NCBI GenBank assembly: GCA_035699085.1
Contig: DASSBG010000033.1
Coordinates: 1 to 55,060, forward strand
Length of the DNA stretch: 55,060 nucleotides
Origin: DASSBG01 sp035699085
GTDB lineage: Bacteria; Pseudomonadota; Gammaproteobacteria; Xanthomonadales; Rhodanobacteraceae
Direction: 5' to 3'
The position numbers and the translations under genes were made by a program. How positions within the stretch are numbered: the stretch's first letter is position 1; each line of letters opens with the position of its first letter. The notes under the pieces were generated by a model. It was given only the letters and a program-made list of their open reading frames with translations, ran no database searches and was not told the origin of the DNA. Below, piece by piece: positions 9,108-17,537 of the stretch.

Positions 9108-9304
9108 GGGATTCTCCGTAGCTTGGCTGCGGCCGTGCCGCAGTTGGCCCGCCATTCTAACGGGCCCGCCTGACCGGCACAGGACACGGCCGCAGGCGGT
9201 ATTCCGGCCCGGCGCGGACCCGCCCGGCGGATCGCGGCAGATGAAGGCCGCCCGAGGTCCGGCGGCCGCGCGCAGGGAGGTTTGCGCCGCGGTCGGCGCA
9301 GCCG

Positions 9305-9601
9305 CTACAGCCACTCGCTGATCATGCTGCCCAGAAGGCATGCCGCCCCGACCAAGGCGAGCCAATAGACCGGCGTGCGCAAGCGCGCCTTGATCTCCTG
9401 CCAGCGGGCCAGCCTCATCGCGCCAATCCCGCCGACATTCAGCCGGACATGCGGGACGACCAGCAGGAAGCCGACGCCACGCGCCAGATCGCCATAAGCG
9501 TGGCCCGGCTTGAAGAAGTAGTCGGCAAACGCGATGGCGCCGAGGATGAAAAACAAGACAGGCAAAGCCCAACCGCGCGTCTTCGGTGCACCACTGTCCA
9601 T
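9305..9601 (-). CDS. Small three-helix membrane protein, unknown
   Basis: Protein of 98 aa. The ATG at 9601 has GGGAGG just upstream; an alternative ATG at 9619 (MNLGGN) would add six residues. Hydrophobic segments are WALPVLFFILGAIAFADYFF, a GVGFLLVVPHV stretch, and VYWLALVGAACLLGSMI near the C-terminus, with a basic loop (RLARWQEIKARLR) between the second and third. I do not recognise a family. It stands between arginase and a VOC gene, all on the minus strand. Confidence 0.6.
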   Translation of the reverse strand: MDSGAPKTRGWALPVLFFILGAIAFADYFFKPGHAYGDLARGVGFLLVVPHVRLNVGGIGAMRLARWQEIKARLRTPVYWLALVGAACLLGSMISEWL

Positions 9602-9677
9602 GTTCCCTCCCAGGTTCATTGCATTCCTCTGCCTGTCGGTTACGCGCCGAGAGATCGGCGCGGAGGTACAGCTCAGC

Positions 9678-10052
9678 TCACGCGAGCGGCTCCCAGAGCT
9701 CGACCTTGTTGCCTTCGGGGTCGATGACCCAGCCAAACCGGCCCTGCTCCGATTGCTCGGTGCGCTCCTCGACGTTGCAGCCTTCGCGTCTCAGCGCAGA
9801 CAGCAGCGCGTCGAGGTCCGCGACGCGAAAGTTGAGCATGAAGCTGTGGGCGCCTGGCCCGAAATACGTCGTGTCACTCTTGAACGCGCCCCAGATTGTC
9901 ATGCCCTTCTCGCTGCCGGGGCCGCCCCAGTGAAAAATGGCACCGCCCCAGTCGGCCACGTCCAGGCCGAGGTGCTCCCGGTACCAGGCACCGAGCGCCT
10001 CAGGATCCTTCGCCTTGAAGAAAATACCACCAATCCCCGTCACGCGCTGCAT
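9678..10052 (-). CDS. VOC-superfamily glyoxalase/bleomycin-resistance-like protein
   Basis: Protein of 124 aa started at the ATG preceded by GGAG. It shows both halves of a VOC domain: VTGIGGIFFKAKDPEALGAWYREHLGL, then SFMLNFRVADLDALLSALRREG, and the C-terminal FGWVIDPEGNKVELWEP, in which the Glu is the usual metal ligand. This last motif is typical of glyoxalase I-like enzymes with a DPEGN turn. The substrate is not determined. It is followed on the same strand by the small membrane protein gene. Confidence 0.85.
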   Translation of the reverse strand: MQRVTGIGGIFFKAKDPEALGAWYREHLGLDVADWGGAIFHWGGPGSEKGMTIWGAFKSDTTYFGPGAHSFMLNFRVADLDALLSALRREGCNVEERTEQSEQGRFGWVIDPEGNKVELWEPLA

Positions 10053-10195
10053 GCTGATCTCCGCAGGCGGGTTCGATCCGCCATCCAATCATCGGCTCGC
10101 CGCGGCAGGTTGAACGCCTGCGGCACCAAACCCTTCGAGTCGCCAACCACAGCGGGCAGGTCGGCAGGAATGGATCGGACCCTGCCGCGCCAGCC

Positions 10196-10271
10196 TGGTG
10201 CCGCTTGTCCGATTCGAACGGACGACCTACCGCTTACAAGGCGGTTGCTCTACCAGCTGAGCTAAAGCGGC
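10196..10271 (-). tRNA. tRNA-Thr (anticodon UGU)
   Basis: A 76-nt cloverleaf reads on the minus strand. The acceptor stem GCCGCTT pairs with AAGCGGC, the D-arm is GCTC/GAGC, the anticodon stem ACCGC/GCGGT carries the loop CTTGTAA (anticodon TGT), the T-arm is GTCCG-TTCGAAT-CGGAC, and the 3' ACCA is encoded. It decodes ACA/ACG-type threonine codons. It sits between the SPOR protein gene and a VOC gene. Confidence 0.97.
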
Positions 10272-10330
10272 ATGAGGGCTGTTCGGAGACCGGGTGCACT
10301 CGCCGCCGTCATTCTAGCGGCCGCGACCGG

Positions 10331-10990
10331 TCAGAAACAGGCCATGGGGGTGGCACCCAGCTGCGCCGCCGGGTCGGGCACCACGCTCTGCCAGGCCAGC
10401 TGCTGGCCGCGCGCCAGCGCGTAGTCGACATACCAGACCGGCACCTGCTCTATGCGCTCGGTCAGCGCCGGATGCACGCCCAACGCCGCGATTTGCTGCT
10501 GTCGCCGGCGGGCGTTGGCAGCGTCGTGGAACAGGCCCAGCGAGATGGTGTTCTCGTTGTCGCCGGCGGTGACGACGTAGTAGTCGCGCACGCCTTGGTC
10601 GGCCAGCGCGCGGGCGGTGGTCAGCGCCTGCTCGCGGCTGGGCAGCGCCGGCAGGTAGACCCACCAGCCGCGCGACGCGGTGGTCTGCTCCTTGCGGTAC
10701 TGGATGCGCGCAACCCGCGGGCTCAAGGCGCCGAGCGCCGCACGCATGTCGGCCTCGGTGGCGAAGGGGCCGAGACTGAAGCAGCGCTCGCCAGCCTGGG
10801 GCACCGTCGCTTGCGCATGCGGCCCGGACGGTGACGCACCGGAGCTCGTGCTCGTCACTTCGCTCAGCAGGCGCAGCGCCGGCACGCCGGGATCGGTGGC
10901 CGGTGGCGGCGGCGTGTGGCCGAACAGCAGCCAGCCGCCGACGCCAAGGTTGAGCGCCAGCAGCAGCAGGAAGAGAAGGCGAACGAACAT
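10331..10990 (-). CDS. SPOR-domain inner-membrane protein
   Basis: Protein of 219 aa. The start at 10990 gives an N-terminal anchor (FVRLLFLLLLALNLGVGGWLLFG) and a Pro-rich linker. A periplasmic region follows with CFSLGPFATEADMRAALGAL and, after a WWVYLPAL strand, DYYVVTAGDNENTISLGLF-x-AxxARRRQQQIAALG. That is the SPOR fold, which binds denuded peptidoglycan at septa. It follows birA-coaX on the same strand with about 140 bp between and may be part of that unit. Its precise role (division or glycan binding) is inferred from the family. Confidence 0.8.
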   Translation of the reverse strand: MFVRLLFLLLLALNLGVGGWLLFGHTPPPPATDPGVPALRLLSEVTSTSSGASPSGPHAQATVPQAGERCFSLGPFATEADMRAALGALSPRVARIQYRKEQTTASRGWWVYLPALPSREQALTTARALADQGVRDYYVVTAGDNENTISLGLFHDAANARRRQQQIAALGVHPALTERIEQVPVWYVDYALARGQQLAWQSVVPDPAAQLGATPMACF

Positions 10991-11130
10991 GTTTTCCGGG
11001 GTCGGGGATTGGTTGGATTGGGGATTGGGTCGGGGAAGCGTAGCAGCGCCGGGTGGCCGCGCTACGCGCAGCTTCGGGAATGAGGAATGGGGACCGCCAC
11101 GGTCACCGGGCACCGCTCACCGCTCACGGT

Positions 11131-11865
11131 TCACGCCTCGCCCCATGCGGCCAGGCCGCGCAGCACGGCATGCTCGAAGAGCGCGGCGGGCGGCCCGAGC
11201 AGTTCCGCGGCAGTGGCGGCGTCGCCGCCGGTGAGGAGCAGTGCCGGCGCGCCGCCCAGGCGCGGCGCGATGCGCCGGTGGAAGCGCTCGATCGCCCCGG
11301 CGAGGGCCTGCCAGGCGCCGGAGGCGATCGCGTCTGCGGTGCTCTTCGCGCAATCGACGACGCGGCCGTCGGCGGCACGCGCCAAGGCCGGCCCCGCGGC
11401 CTGCAGTCCGGCACGCATGGCGGTGACGCCTGGCGCGATCAGGCCACCGAGGTGCCGGCCGCCATCCGCCAGCGCGTCCAGCACCAGGGCGCTGCCGCAG
11501 TGGGCGATGACGCACGGCGCGCGACCATCCGCATGCGCCGCCAGCAGCGCGGCAAAGCGATCGATGCCCAACGCCGCCGGCTGCCGGTAACCGTTGCACA
11601 GGCCGGCGTGGCTGGCCGGGCTGCACAGCCAGTCCACCGGCGCGCGCACGCTGGCGGCGAGCGCCTGCGCCACGTGCCCGCGTCGCTCGCCACCGACCAC
11701 ATCGGCCGCCAACACGCGCCGCGCCGGCAGATCCTGCCAGCAGGAACGCAAGACGGTTTCGATTCGCGGTTCGCTCCACGGCACCGGATCGCCCACGCGC
11801 AGCTCGCGGCCGTCGTGGAGCGCCCATTTCAAGCGGCTGTTGCCGAGGTCGAGCAGCAGGTTCAT
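11131..11865 (-). CDS. coaX: Type III pantothenate kinase
   Basis: Protein of 244 aa catalysing the first step of CoA synthesis, cytoplasmic. The ASKHA-fold phosphate motif is DLGNSRLKWAL at the N-terminus. LGIDRFAALLAA and CGSALVLDAL correspond to the family motifs G-x-DRW and GTAxTxD, here with Ser for Thr. LTGGDA near residue 213 is the C-terminal adenosine motif. Its start overlaps the birA stop by 4 bp (ATGA type), so the two are translated together, the arrangement common in gammaproteobacteria. Confidence 0.93.
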   Translation of the reverse strand: MNLLLDLGNSRLKWALHDGRELRVGDPVPWSEPRIETVLRSCWQDLPARRVLAADVVGGERRGHVAQALAASVRAPVDWLCSPASHAGLCNGYRQPAALGIDRFAALLAAHADGRAPCVIAHCGSALVLDALADGGRHLGGLIAPGVTAMRAGLQAAGPALARAADGRVVDCAKSTADAIASGAWQALAGAIERFHRRIAPRLGGAPALLLTGGDAATAAELLGPPAALFEHAVLRGLAAWGEA

Positions 11866-12884
11866 GCGCCGCGCACGCTGACTTCGGCACTGTCGACCAC
11901 AACCACGCCATCCCCGGTGCGAAGGCGCAGCGCGCCACCCGCGTCGATGCCCGCGCCATGGCCGAGCAGGACCTCGCGCGGCATCTGCACGCGCACCGGC
12001 CGGTCGCGCAGCAGGTCATGGCGGGCGTATTCGTCGGCGAAGGCCGCGAAACCGTGCTGCTCGAAGCGCGCCAGCCCGTCGATGAGCCGCGCGATCAGCC
12101 GCGCCGCCATGCGGTTGCGTGGCGGTGGCTGGCCACCGGCGAACTCGGCAAGGTCGCTGGCCGCCTGCCCCGCCGCCTGCCGCAGCGCCGGAGGCAGGCG
12201 CAGGTTGAGGCCGATCCCGATCACCGCACTGCATGGGCCGCCGACTTCGCCGTCCAGTTCGACCAGGATGCCGCCCAGCTTGGCGCCCGGCGCGGCGCTG
12301 CCCGGCGCGCCAAGCAGGTCGTTGGGCCACTTCAAGCCGACACCCTCGATGCCTGCGTCGCCAACCGCCTGCACCAGCATCACGCCCACCGCCAGCGACA
12401 GGCCCGACAGCGCCGCCATGCCGCTCTCGAAGCGCTTGACACAGGAGACGTAGAGATTGAGCCCCGGCGGCGACAGCCAGCCGCGGCCGCGCCGGCCGCG
12501 GCCAGCGCGCTGGCACTCGGCCAGCACGCAGCCCATGTCGGGAAGCGCGGCGCGGCGCGCCTCGCTGGAGGTGGAATCAACCTCGGCCAGCACTCGCAAT
12601 GCACCCAGGCGCTGGCGCGCCGCTGCAGGCAACGCCGCGCCTATCTGCACCGCATCCAGCAGCTCGACCGGCCACGGCAGCCGGTAGCCCAGGCCGGTCC
12701 GGCCCTCGACCGGGACGCCGCGCGCACGCAGGGCCTGCACCCGCTTCCACACGGCCGCGCGGCCGATACCCAGCTGGCGGGCCAGATCGGCGCCGCTGCG
12801 GGCCTCGCCGTCGCCCAGACAGCGCAGCATCGAAAGGAAGCCGGCAGCCGCCGTGGCCTCGCCGGAATGGGCTTCGCCGTCCAT
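11862..12884 (-). CDS. birA: Biotin-[acetyl-CoA-carboxylase] ligase / biotin repressor
   Basis: Protein of 340 aa. Residues about 17-70 form a winged helix (GADLARQLGIGRAAVWKRVQAL, then GRTGLGYRL), so it probably also represses biotin genes. The catalytic domain has the biotin/AMP loop GRGRRGRGW, the LKWPNDLL motif with the biotin-binding Lys, and GIGLNLRLP. A C-terminal SH3-like domain follows. It attaches biotin to the AccB carrier. The start at 12884 lies 65 bp from the divergent gene at 12950; no clear ribosome-binding site is seen, so the start is less certain than the identity. Confidence 0.93.
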   Translation of the reverse strand: MDGEAHSGEATAAAGFLSMLRCLGDGEARSGADLARQLGIGRAAVWKRVQALRARGVPVEGRTGLGYRLPWPVELLDAVQIGAALPAAARQRLGALRVLAEVDSTSSEARRAALPDMGCVLAECQRAGRGRRGRGWLSPPGLNLYVSCVKRFESGMAALSGLSLAVGVMLVQAVGDAGIEGVGLKWPNDLLGAPGSAAPGAKLGGILVELDGEVGGPCSAVIGIGLNLRLPPALRQAAGQAASDLAEFAGGQPPPRNRMAARLIARLIDGLARFEQHGFAAFADEYARHDLLRDRPVRVQMPREVLLGHGAGIDAGGALRLRTGDGVVVVDSAEVSVRGA

Positions 12885-12885
12885 G

Positions 12886-12914
12886 TCGACAGTCTAGGCG
12901 GTCTGCGCCATAAT
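12886..12914 (+). promoter_or_regulatory. Sigma-70 type promoter for the gene at 12950
   Basis: TCGACA (12886-12891) and CATAAT (12909-12914) each match five of six consensus bases and are 17 bp apart. They lie in the short divergent gap between birA and the exported protein gene, placing transcription start near 12921. Confidence 0.5.
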
Positions 12915-12949
12915 CGGGCGACCTTCGCTTGCTTGGGGCTCACCTGCCA

Positions 12950-13309
12950 ATGAGACTGGGGCTGCTCACCATGGCTGGATTGCTTGTCGCCTGCGCCGCG
13001 CCCTGCGCGCAGGCGGGCAGCCTTGGGCTCGGCCTCTCCGGCAGCGCGGCGCTCACCCAGGGCGACAGCAGCGAGCGCGTGGACGCCGACCGCAGCCGTG
13101 GCGACGGCGCCGCCAGTGACGACGCCGCCGGCGACATCCTCACCGGCGACGCCGGCGCCCCGGCCGTCGGTGGGTATACCAAGCAGCCCCCGGCAGCGAC
13201 GCCATCCGCGGCCGCCACGCCCGACAGCGGCCGCGTGCTGCCGGGCGACCGCCCGCGGAAGCACCACACCAGTTCCTGGCAGTCGCTGCTCCCGGGCTCA
13301 ATCCAGTAA
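12950..13309 (+). CDS. Small exported low-complexity protein, unknown
   Basis: Protein of 119 aa with a signal peptide (LGLLTMAGLLVACAAPCAQA), then GSLGLGLSGSAALTQGDSS and an Asp/Ala/Pro-rich stretch of low complexity, ending in SSWQSLLPGSIQ. The ATG at 12950 is chosen because the only upstream alternative is a TTG that spoils the signal peptide. It lies 45 bp before the C25 peptidase, apparently in the same operon behind the promoter at 12886, so it may assist or be processed by that enzyme. No family recognised. Confidence 0.6.
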   Translation: MRLGLLTMAGLLVACAAPCAQAGSLGLGLSGSAALTQGDSSERVDADRSRGDGAASDDAAGDILTGDAGAPAVGGYTKQPPAATPSAAATPDSGRVLPGDRPRKHHTSSWQSLLPGSIQ

Positions 13310-13354
13310 TCCGCGCGGTCGGCGGCCAGCCGACTGCTCCAGCGCTGCAGACGA

Positions 13355-16024
13355 ATGAAATTACCGGCCCTGATACTCCTCGGCACCGGCCTAGCGCTGG
13401 CAGCCGGCCCGACGCTCGCCTGCGGCAGCGGCAAGCTGCACATGGAGACCGCCCAGGTGGCGGTCTACGGCATTGATTTCGCATCCGTGACGGCCACGCA
13501 ACCCGGCCTGGCCGGATGTACGGTCGACACGCTGCAACTGCGCAGCCAGGGCCACGCGGTGCCGATGCGCGTGCTCGACGCCAACGGCAATGGCCGCTTC
13601 GACGCCGGCGACCGTCTGGAATGGGTCGCGGAGCGCCTGCACGGCAGCGAAAGCTGGTTCAACCCGCACAGCCTGGTCAACGTCTACGAGTTGTCCGCCG
13701 CGCCGGGCGTGCACGCGCGGCTGCAGCCGGTGCCGGCCGGCGACGCGAGGGCAGCGCCGGCCCGCCTGCAGCGCTCGATCCACCGGGAGAAGGACCGCCT
13801 CATGATGCGGCTCAAGACCGGCCAGGTGAAGCCGGGCGAGGAGCCCGATCTCTGGTTCTGGTGGAAGATGACGATGATCGACCCGGCGCCGTACCGCATG
13901 CGCTTCGATCTGCCGGACCTGCGCACCAGCCGCGATGGCCGCGTGCTGACGCTGGCGTTCCGCGGCCAGTCCTCGGTGCGGGCGCCCGGCGACAAGCCCA
14001 GCCCGCCGGACCACGAGGTGGTGGTGGAGCTCAACGGCCGCAACGTTGCCACGCTGGACTGGGACGGCAACGACCACATCGTGCGCGAGATTCCGCTGCC
14101 GGCCGGCAGCCTGCGCGAGCAGGGCAACGTGTTGACCCTGCACGTGCCCAGGCGGGTGCCGGCCTGGAGCCACAAGGGCAACGCGCTGGTCGACGTCGTG
14201 ATGTTCGACTACTACGCCCTCACCTATCCGCTGGCCGGCGAAACCGGCGCCCAGGCGGCGCCGTTCACCGTCGCCGGCGCCGGCAGGCCACGCCTGCGGG
14301 CGGCCGAGCCGCTGCAGCTGTACGGCAGCGACGGCCGGCTGTACCTGCCGCAGCAGGCCGGCGACGGCTACCGCTACGCGTCGATCGCCGCCGGCACCCG
14401 GCTGTTCCCGCTGGCGCCGAGCCAGCGGCCGCTGGCGCCGCAGGGCCTGCGAGTAGTCCGCGACCAGGTCGACTGGCGGCAGCCGGAGCACGGCTACGAC
14501 TACGTGATGATCGCCTACCCGACGCTGCTCGATGCCACCCGTCCACTGGCCGAATACCATCGCGCGCACGGCCAGAAGGTGGCGCTGATCGACGTCGAGA
14601 CGGTCTACGACGAATTCAGCCACGGCATCGTCACACCGCGCGCGATCCGTGCGCTGCTCAAGCATGCGCATGGGCATTGGCCGGCGCCGCGGCCGCGCTA
14701 CGTGCTGCTGGTGGGCGATGCAAGTTTCGACATCCGCCCGCGGCGCGCGCAGATGAAGAACTACTCGACCTGGACCGACCGCGTGCTGCTGCGCCCGGGC
14801 CGCTACAACGTGATCCCGGCCACGCCCTACGCCGACCAGCCGGCGGTCGCCGGTGCGCGCAACCTGATCCCGACCTTCCAGCATTACGCCGCCGAGGGCC
14901 AGTCGGCCAGCGACAACGGTTTCGTCGACTTCGATCCCGACGGCATCCATCCGGCCATGGCCATCGGCCGCTTCCCGGTGGTCAAGCCGGAGGCGGTCAG
15001 CGCGATCGTCGCCAAGACGATCGACTACATGAGCCACCCGCAGATGGGCGACTGGCGCCAGCGGGTGATGTTCATCACCAACGACAGCCGCGCCTTCCAG
15101 TCTCAGTCCAACACCATCGCCGCCAGCATCGGCCAGCTGGGCTTCACGCCGGACAAGATCTACCCGCAGAGCGCCGACAAGAACAACCTGGCGCACCAGA
15201 AGGCGATCATGCAGGGCCTGGACCAAGGCCAGCTGCTGGTGCACTTCCTCGGCCACGGCGGCCGCTTCATCTGGCGCACCGGGCCGCCGGACCCGCGCAA
15301 GAACCACGACCTGTTCACGCTGGACGATGTCGACCGGCTGAAGAACCGCGACCGCCTGCCGATGGTGCTGTCGATGACCTGCTATTCGGCGCCGTTCGAC
15401 AACCCCACCGACGACTCGATCGGCGAACGCTTCCTGCGCGAGGCCGACGGCGGCGCGGTGGCGGTGTTCGCCGCATCCTGGCGCAACAGTCCCGACCCGG
15501 CTTTTTCCGGCGACCTGATGAAGGCCCTGCTGCAGCCGGGCGTGCGGGTCGGCGACGCCATCCTGCAGGCGAAGAACGCCACCAACAACCGCGACATGAT
15601 CGGCATGTACAACCTGCTGGGCGACCCGGCGCTGGTGCTGCAGCGGCCGCGCGAGAACCTGCGCATGCAGCAGCTCGGCAGCGGCGCCACGGCACGCGTG
15701 CGCATCGCGGTGCCCGGCCAGGGCAGCTTCCACGGCACGCTGCGGGTGGAGTGGCTGGACGCCGACCGGCAGGTGCTCAGCACCCGCGATTACCGTATCG
15801 ACGCGCCGCGGCTGACCCTGCCGGCGCCACCGCCGCAGGCGCACGAGGTGCGGGTCTACGCCTTCGATCCGGCACGCAAGGCGGACGCCCTCGGTGCGCT
15901 GGTCCTGCAACCGCCGCAGCCAGCCGGCCCTTCATGGTGGGCGCGGTTGTTCGCCCCCGCGGCCCAGGCGATGCCGCTGCGCGACGCGGGCGACCGCGTG
16001 TTCGGGTCCAATTTCGGCGGCTGA
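13355..16024 (+). CDS. Exported gingipain-family (C25) cysteine peptidase
   Basis: Protein of 889 aa with a Sec signal peptide (cleavage near GPTLA-CG). A beta-rich N-terminal half precedes a caspase/gingipain-like domain. YDYVMIAYPTLLDATRPLAEYH and PRYVLLVGDASFD give the Rossmann-like strands; the catalytic pair is His in FLGHGG (about 634) and Cys in LSMTCYSAPF (about 676). NLLGDPALVL is the typical end of the domain, followed by a beta-sandwich. The last residues, GDRVFGSNFGG, resemble the tails of the other exported peptidases here. In Bacteroidetes such enzymes leave by type IX secretion; no type IX gene is visible, so the route is unknown. Convergent with the glycosyltransferase. Confidence 0.85.
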   Translation: MKLPALILLGTGLALAAGPTLACGSGKLHMETAQVAVYGIDFASVTATQPGLAGCTVDTLQLRSQGHAVPMRVLDANGNGRFDAGDRLEWVAERLHGSESWFNPHSLVNVYELSAAPGVHARLQPVPAGDARAAPARLQRSIHREKDRLMMRLKTGQVKPGEEPDLWFWWKMTMIDPAPYRMRFDLPDLRTSRDGRVLTLAFRGQSSVRAPGDKPSPPDHEVVVELNGRNVATLDWDGNDHIVREIPLPAGSLREQGNVLTLHVPRRVPAWSHKGNALVDVVMFDYYALTYPLAGETGAQAAPFTVAGAGRPRLRAAEPLQLYGSDGRLYLPQQAGDGYRYASIAAGTRLFPLAPSQRPLAPQGLRVVRDQVDWRQPEHGYDYVMIAYPTLLDATRPLAEYHRAHGQKVALIDVETVYDEFSHGIVTPRAIRALLKHAHGHWPAPRPRYVLLVGDASFDIRPRRAQMKNYSTWTDRVLLRPGRYNVIPATPYADQPAVAGARNLIPTFQHYAAEGQSASDNGFVDFDPDGIHPAMAIGRFPVVKPEAVSAIVAKTIDYMSHPQMGDWRQRVMFITNDSRAFQSQSNTIAASIGQLGFTPDKIYPQSADKNNLAHQKAIMQGLDQGQLLVHFLGHGGRFIWRTGPPDPRKNHDLFTLDDVDRLKNRDRLPMVLSMTCYSAPFDNPTDDSIGERFLREADGGAVAVFAASWRNSPDPAFSGDLMKALLQPGVRVGDAILQAKNATNNRDMIGMYNLLGDPALVLQRPRENLRMQQLGSGATARVRIAVPGQGSFHGTLRVEWLDADRQVLSTRDYRIDAPRLTLPAPPPQAHEVRVYAFDPARKADALGALVLQPPQPAGPSWWARLFAPAAQAMPLRDAGDRVFGSNFGG

Positions 16025-16032
16025 GCCGCGTT

Positions 16033-17526
16033 TCAGTCCTGCGGCCAGGCCAGCGCACCAGCGAGAGCCGCGGGTTCGGCATCAGCGGGCAGGCAGGGCA
16101 CGCCGAGCGCGGCGCAGGTTTCCGCCAGGCCGTGGCGGCCCGGCGACGCAGCCAGCACCGCCTCGAAGCCTCGGCGTTGCAGCCACGCCGGCAGCGCCCG
16201 GTCGAGCGCGACGGCCGGCGCGCGCTCGCGTGCCGCGCCATCGGCGTCGCACAGCGAGCATGCGTCGCCCTCGTCCAGCACCGACCAGGCCGACCAGCCC
16301 GGCCACGGCCTCGCACCGCCATCGCTGCCACCCACGCGCAGCAGGCGCGGCAGCGGCCGCGTCTGATCCTGAGCCTCCCACAGTCTGCGCACGCGCCAGT
16401 CCAGCACCAGGCGCTCGAAGCTCCACAGTTGCTCGCCGACCTCGGCTTCGTAGTCCGGGTAGCGCTGGCGCAGCACCGCCATGCCTTTCTCGCCCAGCTC
16501 AAGCCGGGCCGCATCGCCGAAACTCTGGCTGCGCGCGTGGGCGACGAACACATTGCCGGCGACCACGTGGCGCCAGCCGCGCTGCACCGCGCGCTGGCTC
16601 CAGTCGTTCTCCTCGCCGTAGCCCTGCGGGAAGGCCTGCTCGTCCAGCTCGCCGACCCGCACACGCGCGTCGCTGCGCAACAGCATGCAGAAACCGTTGC
16701 CGGTTGGCAGCTGCGGTTGCACCAGGCCAGCCTGCTGGCGCAGCGCGCGGGCGGCATCGTCGCTGGTCCAGCCGGGCGGCAGCGGGTTGGCCTGCTCCAG
16801 CTCCGGCACGGAAAACGCGCCGGCATTGTCCGACACCGCGGTCGCGCTGGCGATGTCGGCCGCAGCCCAGGCGGCGGCGCGCAGCGCACCCAGCCAGCCT
16901 GGCCCGACCTCGGCGTCGGCATTCAGCAGCACCACGTCGTCGTCCCCGCACAACCGCAGGCCACGGTTGACCGTGGCGGTGAAGCCCCGGTTGCGCTCGT
17001 TGCGCAGCACGCGCACGTTGGGCCAGCGCGCCGCCTGCGCCAGCAGCGGCGCGATGCCCGGGTCAGGGCTGGCGTCGTCGATCAGCAGCAGGCGCGCCGG
17101 TGCCGCCGTGTGGCGGCGCAGCGCGGACAGGCAGCGGGCAAAGGCCTGCGGCGCATCGTAGACCGGCACGATCACGCTGACCGGCCGCCTCGCGAGCATC
17201 GGGATCGTGTCGGCGTCCAGCCGCCAGGCACCGTCGACCGCCGACAGCGGCGCCAGCGGCAGCGGTGCAGCAGGCGCCGGTTCCAGGCCGGCCTGCTGCC
17301 AACGTGCCAGCAGCGGCGCGTGCAGCGCTTCGTCCGCCGAGAACATCTGCACCTGCATCGATGGCTGGCCGCCCGGCATGAAGGCAAAGCGCAGGCTGCG
17401 CGCTGCGCCGGCCGGCCAGCGGGCGAACAGCGCGCCGTCCAGCCGCAGCTCCAGCGGCACCGCAGGGCCGCCGCGCACGTGCAGGGTGCGGCCGTCCCAC
17501 TCGGGAACGACCCGGTCCTCAGCCAT
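16033..17526 (-). CDS. GT2-family glycosyltransferase
   Basis: Protein of 497 aa. The GT-A core spans about residues 115-345: VSVIVPVYDAPQAFARCLSAL, LLLIDDASPD, NRGFTATVNRGL, the metal-binding VVLLNADAEV (DxD), and GYGEENDWSQRA, which carries the probable catalytic acidic residues. About 110 residues precede the core and about 150 follow it, the latter with no recognised domain. No membrane helix is seen, so it is cytoplasmic or peripheral and probably builds a surface glycan. It is only 11 bp downstream of the sensor kinase stop, so it seems to be the last gene of the two-component operon. Confidence 0.8.
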   Translation of the reverse strand: MAEDRVVPEWDGRTLHVRGGPAVPLELRLDGALFARWPAGAARSLRFAFMPGGQPSMQVQMFSADEALHAPLLARWQQAGLEPAPAAPLPLAPLSAVDGAWRLDADTIPMLARRPVSVIVPVYDAPQAFARCLSALRRHTAAPARLLLIDDASPDPGIAPLLAQAARWPNVRVLRNERNRGFTATVNRGLRLCGDDDVVLLNADAEVGPGWLGALRAAAWAAADIASATAVSDNAGAFSVPELEQANPLPPGWTSDDAARALRQQAGLVQPQLPTGNGFCMLLRSDARVRVGELDEQAFPQGYGEENDWSQRAVQRGWRHVVAGNVFVAHARSQSFGDAARLELGEKGMAVLRQRYPDYEAEVGEQLWSFERLVLDWRVRRLWEAQDQTRPLPRLLRVGGSDGGARPWPGWSAWSVLDEGDACSLCDADGAARERAPAVALDRALPAWLQRRGFEAVLAASPGRHGLAETCAALGVPCLPADAEPAALAGALAWPQD

Positions 17527-17537
17527 GCCGGCCGACC

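Noticed and set aside
13391..15910. Long open frames antisense to and in other frames of the C25 peptidase (up to more than 1300 codons)
   Set aside because: They are side effects of high GC at third positions; the products are Arg/Ala/Gly-rich with no domain, while the C25 frame has signal peptide and catalytic motifs.
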